A stretch of 64,000 bases of DNA from Luteimonas terricola (GCF_004352845.1 NZ_SJRX01000003.1:369426-433425), one strand, 5' to 3'; shown: positions 50,529-60,722, counted from the stretch's first letter. Program-made: numbers and translations. Notes: generated by a model from the letters alone, not told the origin.

Positions 50529-52667
50529 ATGCCCCGCCCCGCACTCGTCACCAACGCCCTGCCCTATGCCAACGGTCCCCTGCACATCGGCCACCTGGTC
50601 GGTTATGTGCAGGCCGACATCTGGGTGCGCGCGCGGCGAATGGCCAGCGGCACGGTGCACTACGTCTGCGCCGACGACACCCACGGCACGCCGATCATGC
50701 TCGCCGCGGAGAAGGCCGGAACCACGCCGGAGGCCTTCGTCGCCGGGATCCAGGCCGGGCACGAGCGCGACTTCGCCGACTTCGGCGTCGCCTTCGACAA
50801 CTACGATTCCACCAATTCCGACCGCAACCGCGCGATCACCGAGGCGATCTACAACCGCCTGGATGCCACCGGCCACATCACCCGGCGCTCGGTCGCCCAG
50901 CTCTACGACCCGGTGAAGGGCATGTTCCTGCCCGACCGCTACGTCAAGGGCACCTGCCCGCGCTGCGGCACCGCCGACCAGTACGGCGACAACTGCGAGC
51001 ACTGCGGCGCGACCTACTCGCCCACCGAACTGCTGCAGCCGTACTCGGTGGTCAGCGGCGCGGCGCCCGAGCTGCGCGACAGCGAGCACTTCTTCTTCGA
51101 GGTCGGGCACTTCGAGTCCTTCCTGCGCGAGTGGCTGGCCGGCGACGTCGCCGTCCCGGGGGTCAAGGCCAAGCTGCTGGAGTGGGTCGACGGAGAGGGC
51201 GGGCTGCGCGCCTGGGACATCTCGCGCGATGCGCCCTACTTCGGCTTCGAGATCCCCGGCCACCCGGGCAAGTACCTGTATGTCTGGATCGACGCGCCGA
51301 TCGGCTACCTGGCCAGCTTCCAGGCACTGTGCGAGCGCGAAGGCCTGGACTATGCGGCGTTCACCGCGCCGGGCGGCGAAGCCGAGATGCACCACTTCAT
51401 CGGCAAGGACATCATCAATTTCCACGGCCTGTTCTGGCCGGCGGTGCTGCACGGCAGCGGCCACCGCGCGCCCACGCGGCTGCACGTCAACGGCTACCTG
51501 ACCGTCGACGGGGCGAAGATGTCGAAGTCGCGCGGCACCTTCGTGATGGCGCGGACCTACCTTGAAGCGGGCTTGCCGCCGGAAGCGCTGCGCTACTACT
51601 TCGCCGCCAAGTCGGCCGGCGGCGTCGACGACATCGACCTCAATCTCGCCGACTTCGTGGCGCGGGTGAACTCCGACATCGTCGGCAAGTTCGTCAATCT
51701 CGCCAGCCGCTGCGCCGGCTTCATCGGCAAGCGCTTCGACGGCATGCTCGCGGGCGCACTGCCGGAGCCGGCGATGTATGCGCGCTTCGTGGACGCACTG
51801 GCGCCGGTGCGCGAGGCTTACGAGCACAACGAGCCGGCCAGCGTGCTGCGCCAGGTGATGGCGCTGGCCGACGAGGCCAACCGCTACATCGACGAACGCA
51901 AGCCCTGGGTGATCGCCAAGCAGGACGGCGCCGACGCCGAGCTGCAGGCGGTGTGCACGCAGGGGCTGAACCTGTTCCGCGTGCTCGCCGGCGCCCTGCG
52001 TCCGGTGCTGCCGGCGATGGCCGCGCAGGTCGAGGCCTTCCTCGATGCGCCGCTCTCGCGATGGCAGGACCTGGACGCGCCGCTGACCGGCCATCGCATC
52101 CAGGCCTACCAGCCGCTGTTCACCCGCATCGACCCGAAGCAGATCGCCGCCATGACCGAAGCCAGCAAGGATGACCTCAAGCCCAGCGGCAGCCCCCTGC
52201 CCGGCACCAAAGCACGTGCAGGAGCGGCTACAGCAGCGGCTGGCGCAACATCGCCCCCTGCAGGAGCGCCCGCAACCGCGGACAAGCCCGCAGCAGCGAC
52301 CGTGCAAGCGGGCACGCCAGAGGCAGCCGGCGCTCCTACCATCGGCATCGACGACTTCACGAAGCTCGACCTGCGCATCGGCAAGGTCCTCGCCTGCGAA
52401 TTCGTCGAAGGCTCCGACAAGCTCCTGCGCTTCGAGCTCGACGCAGGTCCGCTCGGCACGCGCCAGATCTTCTCCGGCATCCGCGCCAGCTACGGCGAGC
52501 CGGATGCCCTGGTCGGCCGCAACGTCGTCTTCATCGCCAACCTGGCGCCGCGCAAGATGCGCTTCGGCCTGAGCGAGGGGATGATCCTGTCGGCCGGCTT
52601 CGACGCCGGCGCGCTGGCGCTGCTGGGCGCGGACGCCGCCGCCGAGCCCGGGATGCCGGTGCGCTGA
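50529..52667 (+). CDS. metG: methionyl-tRNA synthetase, with C-terminal tRNA-binding domain
   Basis: 712 residues from ATG 50529. Class I synthetase charging Met-tRNA. HIGH-type signature PLHIGH (17-22), KMSKS at 330-334, and a zinc knuckle [18 protein letters not shown]. After the anticodon-binding domain a low-complexity Ala/Pro/Gly linker (about residues 555-604) joins the C-terminal OB-fold tRNA-binding domain ([28 protein letters not shown] ... GMILSAG). The linker DNA (52193-52339) contains repeated TGCAGGAGCG and inverted CGCTCCTAC motifs resembling intergenic repeat sequences. rnfB follows after 7 bases. Confidence 0.95.
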   Translation: MPRPALVTNALPYANGPLHIGHLVGYVQADIWVRARRMASGTVHYVCADDTHGTPIMLAAEKAGTTPEAFVAGIQAGHERDFADFGVAFDNYDSTNSDRNRAITEAIYNRLDATGHITRRSVAQLYDPVKGMFLPDRYVKGTCPRCGTADQYGDNCEHCGATYSPTELLQPYSVVSGAAPELRDSEHFFFEVGHFESFLREWLAGDVAVPGVKAKLLEWVDGEGGLRAWDISRDAPYFGFEIPGHPGKYLYVWIDAPIGYLASFQALCEREGLDYAAFTAPGGEAEMHHFIGKDIINFHGLFWPAVLHGSGHRAPTRLHVNGYLTVDGAKMSKSRGTFVMARTYLEAGLPPEALRYYFAAKSAGGVDDIDLNLADFVARVNSDIVGKFVNLASRCAGFIGKRFDGMLAGALPEPAMYARFVDALAPVREAYEHNEPASVLRQVMALADEANRYIDERKPWVIAKQDGADAELQAVCTQGLNLFRVLAGALRPVLPAMAAQVEAFLDAPLSRWQDLDAPLTGHRIQAYQPLFTRIDPKQIAAMTEASKDDLKPSGSPLPGTKARAGAATAAAGATSPPAGAPATADKPAAATVQAGTPEAAGAPTIGIDDFTKLDLRIGKVLACEFVEGSDKLLRFELDAGPLGTRQIFSGIRASYGEPDALVGRNVVFIANLAPRKMRFGLSEGMILSAGFDAGALALLGADAAAEPGMPVR
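52193..52339. repeat. repeat-derived stretch encoding the MetG interdomain linker
   Basis: TGCAGGAGCG occurs at 52217-52226 and 52259-52268, exactly 42 bases (14 codons) apart, and CGCTCCTAC at 52331-52339 is the inverted form of the same motif. TGCAGGAGC also appears at the edge of repeat R3. The segment is in frame, of Ala/Pro/Gly composition, and joins two conserved domains. Confidence 0.6.
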
Positions 52668-52674
52668 GTCCGCG

Positions 52675-53103
52675 ATGGGCGCGCACGCCGCCGACGCCCC
52701 CCTGGTCGAACGTCTCGACCGGCTGCTGCCGCAAACCCAGTGCGGGCAGTGCGGCTATGCCGGCTGCCGCCCCTATGCCATGGCCATGGCCGCCGGCGAT
52801 GCCGGCGTCGACCGCTGCCCGCCCGGTGGCGACGCCGGAGCCCGCGCGCTGGCAAAGCTGCTCGGCGTGCCGCCCCTTCCCTACGAGCGCGGCCTGGGCG
52901 AGCACCGCCCGCCCGAGTTCGCGCTGGTGGTCGAGGCCGACTGCATCGGCTGCACCAAGTGCATCCAGGCCTGTCCCGTCGACGCCATCGTCGGCGGCAG
53001 CAAGCGCATGCACGTCGTGCTGGAACCGCTGTGCACCGGGTGCCGGCTGTGCGTGCCGGCCTGCCCGGTGGACTGCATCGTGATGGTCCCGCCCCGCCCC
53101 TAG
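52675..53103 (+). CDS. RnfB-like iron-sulfur electron carrier, orphan
   Basis: 142 residues. An N-terminal 4Fe-4S domain with C23, C26 and C31 ([11 protein letters not shown]) and a later RCPPGG cysteine, followed by two [4Fe-4S] ferredoxin motifs ([13 protein letters not shown] and [13 protein letters not shown]). This matches RnfB of the Rnf electron-transport complex without its N-terminal membrane helix; no RnfACDGE genes are nearby. It may donate electrons to another partner. It is co-transcribed with metG (7-base gap). Its TAG stop shares the CTAG palindrome with the convergent stop of the GumN/TraB gene (4-base overlap). Confidence 0.9.
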   Translation: MGAHAADAPLVERLDRLLPQTQCGQCGYAGCRPYAMAMAAGDAGVDRCPPGGDAGARALAKLLGVPPLPYERGLGEHRPPEFALVVEADCIGCTKCIQACPVDAIVGGSKRMHVVLEPLCTGCRLCVPACPVDCIVMVPPRP

Positions 53104-54101
53104 GGCGATGCGCAGGCCGAGCACACGCGCTCGACCGCATAGCCCTTCGCGCGCAGCTTCTCCACCACGCCATCCTCGCCCAGCAGGTGCATGGCGCCGA
53201 CGACCACCAGGGTGTCGTCCTCGCCGTCCTCGCGCAGGCGCGCCTCGAGCTTTGGCAGCCAGGCGTCGTTGCGGTCGACGTTGATGGCCTGGTACAGCGC
53301 CGGGAAGTCGCGCCGCATCTCGCTGACGGTGCTGTCGAGGATGGCCTGCTTGTCACCCGCGCGCCACGCGGCGTGGAGCTCCAGCATCAGCTCGGCCCCG
53401 GCCTCGGCCTGGTCGAGCGCCTGCTCCAGCATCTGCAGCTGTTCGGCCGGATCCATGCCGTCGAGGAAGGCGATCTGCTGCGCGCCGGTTTCCAGGCCGG
53501 CGGTCGGCTTCTGCGCGTTCTGCGCCAGTCCGCCCATGTGCGCGTCCAGGCCGATCGAGGGGTCGAAGCCCAGCGCCATCATCTGCGCCACCGTCACCAT
53601 CGTGCCCACGAACCAGGGCTCGAACCGCTGCAGGATCTCCACGTTCATGCCGGTTGCGGCCAGTTGCGCTGCGTTTTCCCTGCCCCAGTCGGCAAGCTTG
53701 GCGGCGAGTTCGGGCCCGAGCTCGTCGTTGAGCGTGCGACCGTCGGTGCGCAGCGCCGCCTGCGCCATCTGCAGGCCGAGCTGCGGCGAGGCCAGTTCGT
53801 CGGGCGAGATCTCGAACAGCAGCTTCTCGGCGTCCGCGAAGGCCATGTCGACGTCGCGCGACAGCGGGTAGTCGTCGGGCAGCAGGAGGTGGAACGAGCC
53901 CAGCAGGTAAAGCGAGTTGTCGTCGTCGGACACCTTCCACAGCAGGGGCACCGGGGGCGACTTGGCGGCGACGGTGGCCGTGGCAGGCTTCGATCCGGCC
54001 TGGGGCGCGGCGACGGCCGCGGCGGTGGTGCCGATGGCGACGCTTGCGGCCAGGGCCGCGGCAAACAGGGGCGAGCGCGCCCGGTTCCTTGTCTCGGTCA
54101 T
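53100..54101 (-). CDS. TraB/GumN family protein, exported
   Basis: 333 residues from ATG 54101 ([32 protein letters not shown], signal peptide). TraB/GumN markers: [17 protein letters not shown] near the start (the GxH motif), the acidic [12 protein letters not shown], and [28 protein letters not shown] at the end. The fold is thought to be a metal-dependent hydrolase; the xanthan-cluster member GumN has no proven role. The frame is open to 54341, but the ATG with a signal peptide is preferred. It overlaps the rnfB stop by 4 bases and is 19 bases from the DUF1684 gene. Confidence 0.85.
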   Translation of the reverse strand: MTETRNRARSPLFAAALAASVAIGTTAAAVAAPQAGSKPATATVAAKSPPVPLLWKVSDDDNSLYLLGSFHLLLPDDYPLSRDVDMAFADAEKLLFEISPDELASPQLGLQMAQAALRTDGRTLNDELGPELAAKLADWGRENAAQLAATGMNVEILQRFEPWFVGTMVTVAQMMALGFDPSIGLDAHMGGLAQNAQKPTAGLETGAQQIAFLDGMDPAEQLQMLEQALDQAEAGAELMLELHAAWRAGDKQAILDSTVSEMRRDFPALYQAINVDRNDAWLPKLEARLREDGEDDTLVVVGAMHLLGEDGVVEKLRAKGYAVERVCSACASP

Positions 54102-54120
54102 GAAAGTCCTTGGTGGTGTA

Positions 54121-55101
54121 TCAGCTGCCGGGCGCCGCATGGGCCGGCCTGGCATAGGCCTGTTCGCCCGCGGTGACCGCGAGGTCGAGGCGATTTTCCG
54201 GCGGCGGCAGCGGACAGGTGGCGAAATCCGTGAACGCGCACGGCGGATTGTAGGTACGGTTGAAGTTGAGCGTGACCCGGCCCTGCGCATCGGGCGCGGC
54301 CGTGTCGAGATAGCGGCCCGCACCGTAGCTGTCGTGGCCACTGGTGCGGTCGGCCAGGATCAGGAACAGCCCGCCTTCGCTGCCTTCCAGCGCTTCGAGC
54401 CGGTAGTCCACGCCATCGCGGCTGAACTCGACCACGCCCGGGTTGGGCATCGGGTCGACGCCGCCGACGATGTTGCCGATCTCGATGCTGCGTCCGGCGG
54501 GATGCGGCACGAAGCGCCCGTCCAGCACCCAGCCGGCATCGACGGGCCAGTGCGCGATCGCGCCGAAGTTCGTCCGCGCAGGCGCATCGGCGTGCTTCAC
54601 GCGCAGCGCACGGCGCGCGCCGCGGCTGATCAGCGACAGCCTGCCGCGGCCGTCGTCGAACACGAGTTCAACCGGACCGGCATCGTCGTGATCATCACGC
54701 AGCTCGATGCGGCCGGTGACCGGCGCATCGTCGTGCGTCACCGCGACGTCGCGCTCGGGCGTGAAGTAGACGCGGCCCGCGTCCTGCTGCACCAGGCCCA
54801 GCTTCTCCGGCCCCTGCGCCAGGCGGATGCCGCTGGTCTGGCTGCTGCCGATGTAGTGCGCCCTGAGTTCGAGCCAGTGCAGGCCGACCACGCTGGTCCA
54901 GCCATCCTCGGCCAGCAGGTATTCGCGGCGCGCGGCGCGCCACTGCTGCTCGGCGGCGATCAGCTCAGGGCTGGCCTCGGGCGCCGGGGCGTCATCGCCG
55001 TCCGCATCGCCCGGCGGCGCAGCGGAACCACAGGCGGCAAGCACGGCGGCAAGAACAAGACAGGTCACGGCGGTGGCCGTGCGCGGCGTGGATCTCGTCA
55101 T
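54121..55101 (-). CDS. DUF1684 domain lipoprotein
   Basis: 326 residues from ATG 55101. Signal peptide [24 protein letters not shown] with lipobox LAAC. DUF1684 blocks: LAEDGWTSVVGLHWLE, GRVYFTPERDVAVTHDD, VDAGWVLDGRFVPHP and the C-terminal LNFNRTYNPPCAFTDFATCPLPPPENRLDLAVTAGEQAY, where two cysteines flank FTDFAT. Function unknown; some homologues are called pyridoxamine-5'-phosphate oxidase-like. The start overlaps the mutL stop as TGATG, so it is translationally coupled to the nnr-tsaE-amiC-mutL operon. Confidence 0.88.
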   Translation of the reverse strand: MTRSTPRTATAVTCLVLAAVLAACGSAAPPGDADGDDAPAPEASPELIAAEQQWRAARREYLLAEDGWTSVVGLHWLELRAHYIGSSQTSGIRLAQGPEKLGLVQQDAGRVYFTPERDVAVTHDDAPVTGRIELRDDHDDAGPVELVFDDGRGRLSLISRGARRALRVKHADAPARTNFGAIAHWPVDAGWVLDGRFVPHPAGRSIEIGNIVGGVDPMPNPGVVEFSRDGVDYRLEALEGSEGGLFLILADRTSGHDSYGAGRYLDTAAPDAQGRVTLNFNRTYNPPCAFTDFATCPLPPPENRLDLAVTAGEQAYARPAHAAPGS

Positions 55102-57026
55102 CAACGTCCCCTCATGAACCAGCGATCGATATCGGCAAGCGGAATGCGCGTCCAGGTCGGACGGCCGTGGTTGCACTGCCCGGAGCGCTCGGTCGCCTCC
55201 ATGTCGCGCAGCAGTGCATTCATTTCGGCGATGGTCAGCCGGCGGTTCGCGCGCACCGAACCGTGGCAGGCCATGGTCGACAGCAGTTCGTCGCGGGCGG
55301 CGCGCACGCGGCGGCTTTCGCCATGTTCGCGCAGGTCGGCAAGCACGTCGCGCAGCAGGGCTTCGGTATCGCCCTGCGCCAGCAGCGCCGGCACCCCGCG
55401 CAGCAGCAGCGACTGCGGACCGGTGCGCGAGACTTCGAAACCGAGCTCGGCAAGCGTGGCGGTTTCGCGCTCGGCGATGTCGGCCTCGCGCTCGCTCACC
55501 GCCACCGCCTGCGGCACCAGCAGCGGCTGTACGCGCAGACCGGCACCGTCGTGGGCTGTCTTGAGCTTTTCGTAGCCGATGCGCTCGTGTGCGGCGTGCA
55601 TGTCGACCACGACCATGCCGTCGGCGGCCTCGGCAAGGATGAAGATGCCGTGCAGCTGGGCGATGGCGAAGCCGAGCGGCGGGATGCCGTCGTCGCCGGT
55701 GTCCGGCATGGGGCCATGCGCCCCGGGCACCATCGGCCAAGCCGGGTCCATCGCGGTGCCGGGAGCGGTGGCGCCATCGCCGGGTGCCGCACCGAAGGCA
55801 GCGCCGGCACCATGACCGGCGCCGGCCGCAGCACCACCGGCCGCGCCGTAAAGCAGCGCGTAGGCATCGCGCACGCCGTCGCCGCGAAGCGACAGGCTCG
55901 ACTGTTCAGCCACGCGCGCGGCCAGCTCGCGCGAGACCTCGGCCTGGGTGGTCACCGCGGCCACCAGCGGCGCGTTGCCGGCGCGCGTGCCGGCCAGCGC
56001 CTCGTGCAGGGCGCGGTAGACGAAGTCGTGGACCATGCGCGCGTCGCGGAAGCGGACCTCGTGCTTGGCCGGGTGCACGTTCACGTCCACCCGCGCCGGT
56101 TCGAGTTCGAGGAACAGCACATAGGCCGGCTGGCGGCCGTGGAACAGCACGTCGGCATAGGCCTGCTTCACCGCGTGCGCGACGCTGCGGTCGCGCACTG
56201 CGCGGCCGTTGACGTAGAGGTACTGCTGGTCGGCGCTGGCGCGCGAGTACGTCGGCTGCGCGATCCAGCCGTGCAGGCGCAGCGCGGGCGCGGCGTCGCG
56301 ACCGTCGTCGGCGGGGCGCGGCGTGGTGGCGTGTTCGACGCGCAGCGCGGCCTGCGCGAAGGCCTCGCCCAGGGTCTCGACCAGGCGCGCCGCGCCTTCG
56401 TCCAGCGCCAGGCCCTCGCCTTCACCCCCGCGGTAGCGGCGCGAAGCGCGGCCGTTGTGCGAGACCCGCAGCTCGACGTCGGGGCGCGCCAGCGCCAGCG
56501 AGCGCAGCCACTCTTCGATGTGGCCCAGCTCGGTGCGCTCGGCACGCAGGAACTTGCGCCGCGCCGGCACGTTGTAGAACAGGTCGCGGACCTCCACCGT
56601 CGTGCCCCGCGGATGCGCCCTGGGCACGACATCGCCCACCCGTCCGCCATCCACCGACAGCGCGGCGCCATGCTCGGCGCCCGCGCGCCGCGAGCTGATC
56701 GTGAAGCGGCTCACCGATGCGATCGAAGGCAATGCCTCCCCCCGGAAGCCGAGCGTGGCCACCACTTCGAGATCGTCGAGCGATGCGATCTTGCTGGTCG
56801 CATGCCGCGACACCGCGAGCGGCAGCTCATCGGGCGCGATGCCGAGGCCGTCGTCGCGCACGCGCAGCAGGCGCACCCCGCCTTCCTCGAGGTCGATGTC
56901 GACGCGGCGGGCGCCGGCGTCGAGCGCGTTCTCGACCAGTTCCTTGACCACCGACGCGGGGCGTTCGATGACCTCGCCGGCGGCGATCTGGTTGACGAGG
57001 GTGTCTGGAAGCTGGCGGATGCTCAA
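55101..57026 (-). CDS. mutL: DNA mismatch repair protein MutL
   Basis: 641 residues. The best start is TTG 57026 ([38 protein letters not shown]), matching MutL's usual N-terminus; no ATG or GTG and no good ribosome site are found upstream, so it may be coupled to amiC translation. GHKL ATPase motifs: the EN/DAG box, DDGLGI, and [16 protein letters not shown]. The C-terminal domain has [12 protein letters not shown] (475-486), close to the endonuclease signature DQHAxxExxxxE, plus [12 protein letters not shown] and CNHGRP. This suggests an endonuclease-type MutL with Q and P substitutions, or a degenerate one. It coordinates MutS with strand removal. Confidence 0.94.
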   Translation of the reverse strand: MSIRQLPDTLVNQIAAGEVIERPASVVKELVENALDAGARRVDIDLEEGGVRLLRVRDDGLGIAPDELPLAVSRHATSKIASLDDLEVVATLGFRGEALPSIASVSRFTISSRRAGAEHGAALSVDGGRVGDVVPRAHPRGTTVEVRDLFYNVPARRKFLRAERTELGHIEEWLRSLALARPDVELRVSHNGRASRRYRGGEGEGLALDEGAARLVETLGEAFAQAALRVEHATTPRPADDGRDAAPALRLHGWIAQPTYSRASADQQYLYVNGRAVRDRSVAHAVKQAYADVLFHGRQPAYVLFLELEPARVDVNVHPAKHEVRFRDARMVHDFVYRALHEALAGTRAGNAPLVAAVTTQAEVSRELAARVAEQSSLSLRGDGVRDAYALLYGAAGGAAAGAGHGAGAAFGAAPGDGATAPGTAMDPAWPMVPGAHGPMPDTGDDGIPPLGFAIAQLHGIFILAEAADGMVVVDMHAAHERIGYEKLKTAHDGAGLRVQPLLVPQAVAVSEREADIAERETATLAELGFEVSRTGPQSLLLRGVPALLAQGDTEALLRDVLADLREHGESRRVRAARDELLSTMACHGSVRANRRLTIAEMNALLRDMEATERSGQCNHGRPTWTRIPLADIDRWFMRGR

Positions 57027-57099
57027 GAAGCTGCAGGGGTCCGGCGCGGGGCGCCGGCCAGGTGTGGGCCAGCCCCGATGATAAGCGAGCTTGCCGCCC

Positions 57100-58629
57100 T
57101 CAGCGGCTGCCGCCGCTGGCCCTCGCCGAAGACGAAGACCCGCCGCCCGTCGCGGCCCGCATCGCGAACAGCGTGCCCGGAGGCGGCTGGCTGGTGAAAT
57201 AGGTATTGACCCCGTCGAGCACCGCGCGCGCGACGTTGGCCTGGAACTTCGGGTCGACCAGCCGCTTCTCTTCCTCGGGGTTGGACAGGAAGGCGGTCTC
57301 GACCAGCATCGCCGGCATGTCGGAGGTGCGCAGCACGGCGAAGTTGGCGCGCTCGATGTGCGGCTTGTGGTTGTTGCCGATGCGCTTGAGGCCATCGAGG
57401 ATGTGGTTGCCCGCGTCCTCGGACGCCTTCATCTGCCCGCTCTGGGTCAGGTCGAGCAGGACGTTGGTGAGCATGCTGTCGGAGGTGGCGACCTTGCCGC
57501 CGCCGATCAGGTCGGCCGCGTTTTCCTTGTCGGCCAGCCAGCGCGCACGCTGCGAGGATGCGCCCTTCAACGACAGCACGTAGACCGAGGAGCCCTTGGC
57601 CTTGCGGTTTTCCGCAGCGTCGGCGTGGATCGAGATGAACATGTCCGCGCCCGCGGTGCGCGCCAGCTGGGCGCGGCGGTTGAGCGGGATGAAGACGTCG
57701 GTATCACGCACCAGGTGGGCCTTGAGGCCCGGCGTGGCGTTGACCTGGCGTGCGAGCTCGCGGGCGATCGCCAGGGTGATGTCCTTTTCGCGTTTGCCGG
57801 TGGGGCCGACCGCGCCGGGGTCCTGGCCGCCATGGCCGGCATCGATGGCGATCACCAGGGGACGCGTGGCGCCACTCGCGGCGGACTGCACCGCGTTGGC
57901 GGGCGTGGGCTGCTGCGCGGCGGGTTGGCGCTGCACCGGCGTGGGCACGCCGGTGGCGATCGTGGTCGGCACCGCCTGCCGCGACGACGGGTCGCTCGAT
58001 GGCTGCGGCCGCTGCGGCGATGCCGTGTACGGAGCCGCAGGCGCGCTGGCGCCGGCGGCGGGAAGGTTCGCGATCAGGCGCGAGGTGGCGTCGTTGGACG
58101 CCTGCGCGGAATCGACGGCGGGCGCCGCGGCGGCGCCGGACTGGGTGGCGGCCGCGATCCGCGCGATCGGGTCGGCTGCTGAAGGCGCTGCGGTGAGCAC
58201 CGTTGCCGGGGCTGCAGCGACACCATGGTCGCCCGGCCACTCCAGCACCAGGCGCACACCACCGGGGCCGGTTTCGAAGCGGGGCGCAAGCGCGACCACC
58301 GGCACCGCCAGGTCGAAGACCACGCGGCTCGTTCCGGGCGTCGGCTGGCCGGTGCGCACGGCCCTGATCACGCCGGCGCCGGCGGGGACCGACAGCTGCG
58401 GTGCCATTCGGCTGCCCGGGAAGTCGACCACGAGGCGGTCGGGACCCGACAGCGGGATCAGCTTGTAGTCCGCCTCGGCGTCGAGTCCGAGCTCTGCGCG
58501 CGTGCCGGTCGGCCCGGCGCTCAAGCGCAAGTCGTTGATTTCAGCCGACTTTGCAACGTTCCAGATCAATGCGGCCAGCAGGGCCGCACCGAGAAGGAAT
58601 TGCTGGAGCTGGATTCCCCGGACGCGCAT
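57100..58629 (-). CDS. amiC: N-acetylmuramoyl-L-alanine amidase with AMIN domain (AmiC-like)
   Basis: 509 residues. Signal peptide ([29 protein letters not shown]), AMIN domain ([26 protein letters not shown] ... to about 135), a Pro/Ala-rich linker, then Amidase_3. Zinc/catalytic residues lie in [38 protein letters not shown] and [20 protein letters not shown]. It cuts the septal peptidoglycan stem during daughter cell separation. The linker contains [14 protein letters not shown], encoded by the second copy of the 39-bp repeat. It lies between tsaE and mutL, the order conserved from E. coli (amiB). AmiA/AmiB naming is possible. Confidence 0.92.
   Translation of the reverse strand: MRVRGIQLQQFLLGAALLAALIWNVAKSAEINDLRLSAGPTGTRAELGLDAEADYKLIPLSGPDRLVVDFPGSRMAPQLSVPAGAGVIRAVRTGQPTPGTSRVVFDLAVPVVALAPRFETGPGGVRLVLEWPGDHGVAAAPATVLTAAPSAADPIARIAAATQSGAAAAPAVDSAQASNDATSRLIANLPAAGASAPAAPYTASPQRPQPSSDPSSRQAVPTTIATGVPTPVQRQPAAQQPTPANAVQSAASGATRPLVIAIDAGHGGQDPGAVGPTGKREKDITLAIARELARQVNATPGLKAHLVRDTDVFIPLNRRAQLARTAGADMFISIHADAAENRKAKGSSVYVLSLKGASSQRARWLADKENAADLIGGGKVATSDSMLTNVLLDLTQSGQMKASEDAGNHILDGLKRIGNNHKPHIERANFAVLRTSDMPAMLVETAFLSNPEEEKRLVDPKFQANVARAVLDGVNTYFTSQPPPGTLFAMRAATGGGSSSSARASGGSR
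57939..57977 (-). repeat. 39-bp intragenic repeat, copy 2 (linker of amiC)
   Basis: Matches 35115-35153 at 35 of 39 positions. Here it encodes [13 protein letters not shown] between the AMIN and amidase domains. Confidence 0.75.
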
Positions 58630-58710
58630 GGCCGCTAGTCAAGCACCAAGTCGCGATATTTGCAACAGCTTTTCCCTTATGAATCCGGTACCTGCCGACC
58701 CTTCCTGTGG

Positions 58711-59202
58711 TTACGGTTCAGGAACCCCCCGCAAACGCCGTTGCTCATCCAGGGCGGCGACCCAGGCGTCGCCCGCGGCCGTGCGGAAGCGCAGCCGGCA
58801 GGCCCGGCCCTGGCCCAGCACGACCAGGCCCACCTCGAGATCCGGCGCCGGCAACGCGCCCAGGCCGCGCTCGGGCCATTCGACCAGCCACAGACGCGCA
58901 TCCGCATCGTCCAGCCCCAGGAACTCGAGTTCGCCGGCATCACCGATGCGGTAGAGATCCAGGTGCAGCGCCTCGCCGCCGGACGCCAGCGGATAGCGCT
59001 CCACCAGGGTGTAGGTCGGGCTGCGCACCGGGCCGGTGACGCCCAGGGCACGCAGCCAGGCGCGGGCCAGGGTCGACTTGCCGGTTCCCAGGTCGCCCTG
59101 GAGGTGGACCACCGCTCCGGGCGGGGCCGTGGCCGCGAGGGCCGCGGCCAGTGCGGCCGTGGCCTCGGGATTGGGCAGGACGGCGCTGCGTACGGCGGCC
59201 AT
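58711..59202 (-). CDS. tsaE: tRNA threonylcarbamoyladenosine biosynthesis ATPase TsaE
   Basis: 163 residues. TsaE is a small P-loop ATPase needed with TsaB and TsaD for t6A37 synthesis. Walker A GDLGTGKS (36-43), the VRSPTYTLVERYPL loop, LHLDLYRIGDAGELEFLGLDD and the switch LWLVEWPERG are all present, at normal length. Its start overlaps the stop of nnr as TGATG, so it is translationally coupled to it. An 81-base gap follows before amiC. The gene order nnr-tsaE-amiC-mutL is the same as the E. coli yjeF-yjeE-amiB-mutL block. Confidence 0.95.
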   Translation of the reverse strand: MAAVRSAVLPNPEATAALAAALAATAPPGAVVHLQGDLGTGKSTLARAWLRALGVTGPVRSPTYTLVERYPLASGGEALHLDLYRIGDAGELEFLGLDDADARLWLVEWPERGLGALPAPDLEVGLVVLGQGRACRLRFRTAAGDAWVAALDEQRRLRGVPEP

Positions 59203-60695
59203 CAGTCCTGCCCTGGCCGGCGCAGGGCCGCGATCAGGTCGCTGGGCAGCATGCCGCGAGCGCCGCCCTCGGCGGCTGCGCGATCACCGGCCACCCCGTG
59301 CTGCAGCGCGCCGACCACGGCCGCTTCCGCCGCCGGGAGCCCCTGCGCGCGCAGCGCGGCGATGATGCCGGTCAGCGCATCGCCCATGCCGCCCACGGCC
59401 ATGCCGGGATTTCCGGCATCGATGATCCAGGTCCCGGCGCCTGGCGCCGCCACCACCGTCCCCGCGCCCTTGAGCACCACCACGCAGCCGTAGCGTGCGC
59501 ACAGCGCACGCGCTGAAGCGATGCGGTCGCGCTGGACCTCGAGCACGGTGCGTCCGAGCAGCCGGGCGGCCTCTCCCGGATGCGGCGTGAGCACGGTGGC
59601 GGCCGGCAGGTGCCGCGGACTGGCGGCGAGCAGGTTCAGCGCATCGGCGTCCACCACCAACGCATGCGCGGCGGCGATCGTCGCCTTCAGCACGCCGCTC
59701 GCCCACGCGTCGCGGCCGAGCCCCGGCCCCACGGCGCAGACGTCGGCCATCGCCAGCAGCGGCGCCATGCGCGTGGGATCCTCCAGTGCATGCGCCATCA
59801 CCTCGGGCGTGCGCGACAGCAATGGCGCCACGTGCGCCGCGCGGGTGGCGACGCTGACCAGGCCGGCGCCCGCGCGCAGCGCCGCGCTTGCCGCCAGCAT
59901 CGCCGCGCCACCCATGCCGTGATTGCCCCCGGCCACCAGGACGTGGCCGGCGCTGCCCTTGTGCGCGGTGCGCGCACGCTGCGGCAGCAGCGACTCCAAT
60001 GCAGCCCCGCGCAGGCTCCACGCCACCGGTGCCACCCCGTCGAACACTTCCGGCGGCAGCGCGAGCGCGGCCACGGCCAGGTCGCCGACATGGTCGAGCG
60101 CGGCACCCGTCGCAAGCCCGGCGTGGTGGCCGATGAACTGCAGCGTGCGGGTCGCCCGCACCGCGATGCCCGGCACGTCACCGCAGGACGCGTCGACCCC
60201 GGACGGCACGTCGAGCGCCAGCACCGGGGCGGCGCTGGCCGCGATCGCGGCAAACAGCGCATGGCTCGCATCGTCCGCGCGGCCGTCGAAACCGATGCCA
60301 AAGACCGCATCGACCACGATGTCGCAGTCGGGCAGCCGCGCACCCGCGACCGCCACCCTGCCTCCGGCATCGCCAAACGCCGCGGCCGCCTGCCGCGCCG
60401 GCACGCTGCGGGGCGCCTGGTCCTGCGCGTGCAGCACCTGCACCTCGCGCCCGGCCTCGAGCGCGTGGCGCGCCAGCACGTAGCCGTCGCCGCCGTTGTT
60501 GCCGGGGCCACAGACCACCACGATGCGCCGCGCCTGCGGCCAGTGGTCCAGCAGACAGCCCCACGCGGCCCGGCCCGCGCGCTCCATCAGGGCGGACGCG
60601 TCGTTGCCGAGCAGCGCGATCGCCTGCGTCTCCACGCGGCGCATCGCGGCGACGTCGTACAGCGGCGTGGCGGCGTCGGTCACGGGTGCATGCAT
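59202..60695 (-). CDS. nnr: bifunctional NAD(P)H-hydrate epimerase / ADP-dependent dehydratase
   Basis: 497 residues from ATG 60695 (MHAPVTDAATPLYDVAAMRRVE). It repairs hydrated NAD(P)H. The N-terminal YjeF-type epimerase (GPGNNGGDGYVLARHAL, DAVFGIGFDGRADD) is fused to the C-terminal ribokinase-like dehydratase (HKGSAGHVLVAGGNHGMGGAAMLAA, VLTPHPGEAARLLG, GMAVGGMGDALTGIIAALRAQG). The longer frame upstream runs over queG and is rejected. Only 27 bases separate the two divergent starts, so the mRNA is probably leaderless or nearly so. First gene of the tsaE-amiC-mutL operon. Confidence 0.94.
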   Translation of the reverse strand: MHAPVTDAATPLYDVAAMRRVETQAIALLGNDASALMERAGRAAWGCLLDHWPQARRIVVVCGPGNNGGDGYVLARHALEAGREVQVLHAQDQAPRSVPARQAAAAFGDAGGRVAVAGARLPDCDIVVDAVFGIGFDGRADDASHALFAAIAASAAPVLALDVPSGVDASCGDVPGIAVRATRTLQFIGHHAGLATGAALDHVGDLAVAALALPPEVFDGVAPVAWSLRGAALESLLPQRARTAHKGSAGHVLVAGGNHGMGGAAMLAASAALRAGAGLVSVATRAAHVAPLLSRTPEVMAHALEDPTRMAPLLAMADVCAVGPGLGRDAWASGVLKATIAAAHALVVDADALNLLAASPRHLPAATVLTPHPGEAARLLGRTVLEVQRDRIASARALCARYGCVVVLKGAGTVVAAPGAGTWIIDAGNPGMAVGGMGDALTGIIAALRAQGLPAAEAAVVGALQHGVAGDRAAAEGGARGMLPSDLIAALRRPGQD

Positions 60696-60722
60696 GTCGC
60701 GGATTCTATACTCCGCACCACC
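60696..60722. promoter_or_regulatory. 27-bp divergent promoter spacer, nnr / queG
   Basis: Contains GATTCTATACTCC. Plus-strand TATACT (60707-60712) sits 10 bases before the queG ATG; the minus strand reads TATAGAAT about 9 bases before the nnr ATG. Both -10 boxes would give leaderless transcripts. Confidence 0.45.
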
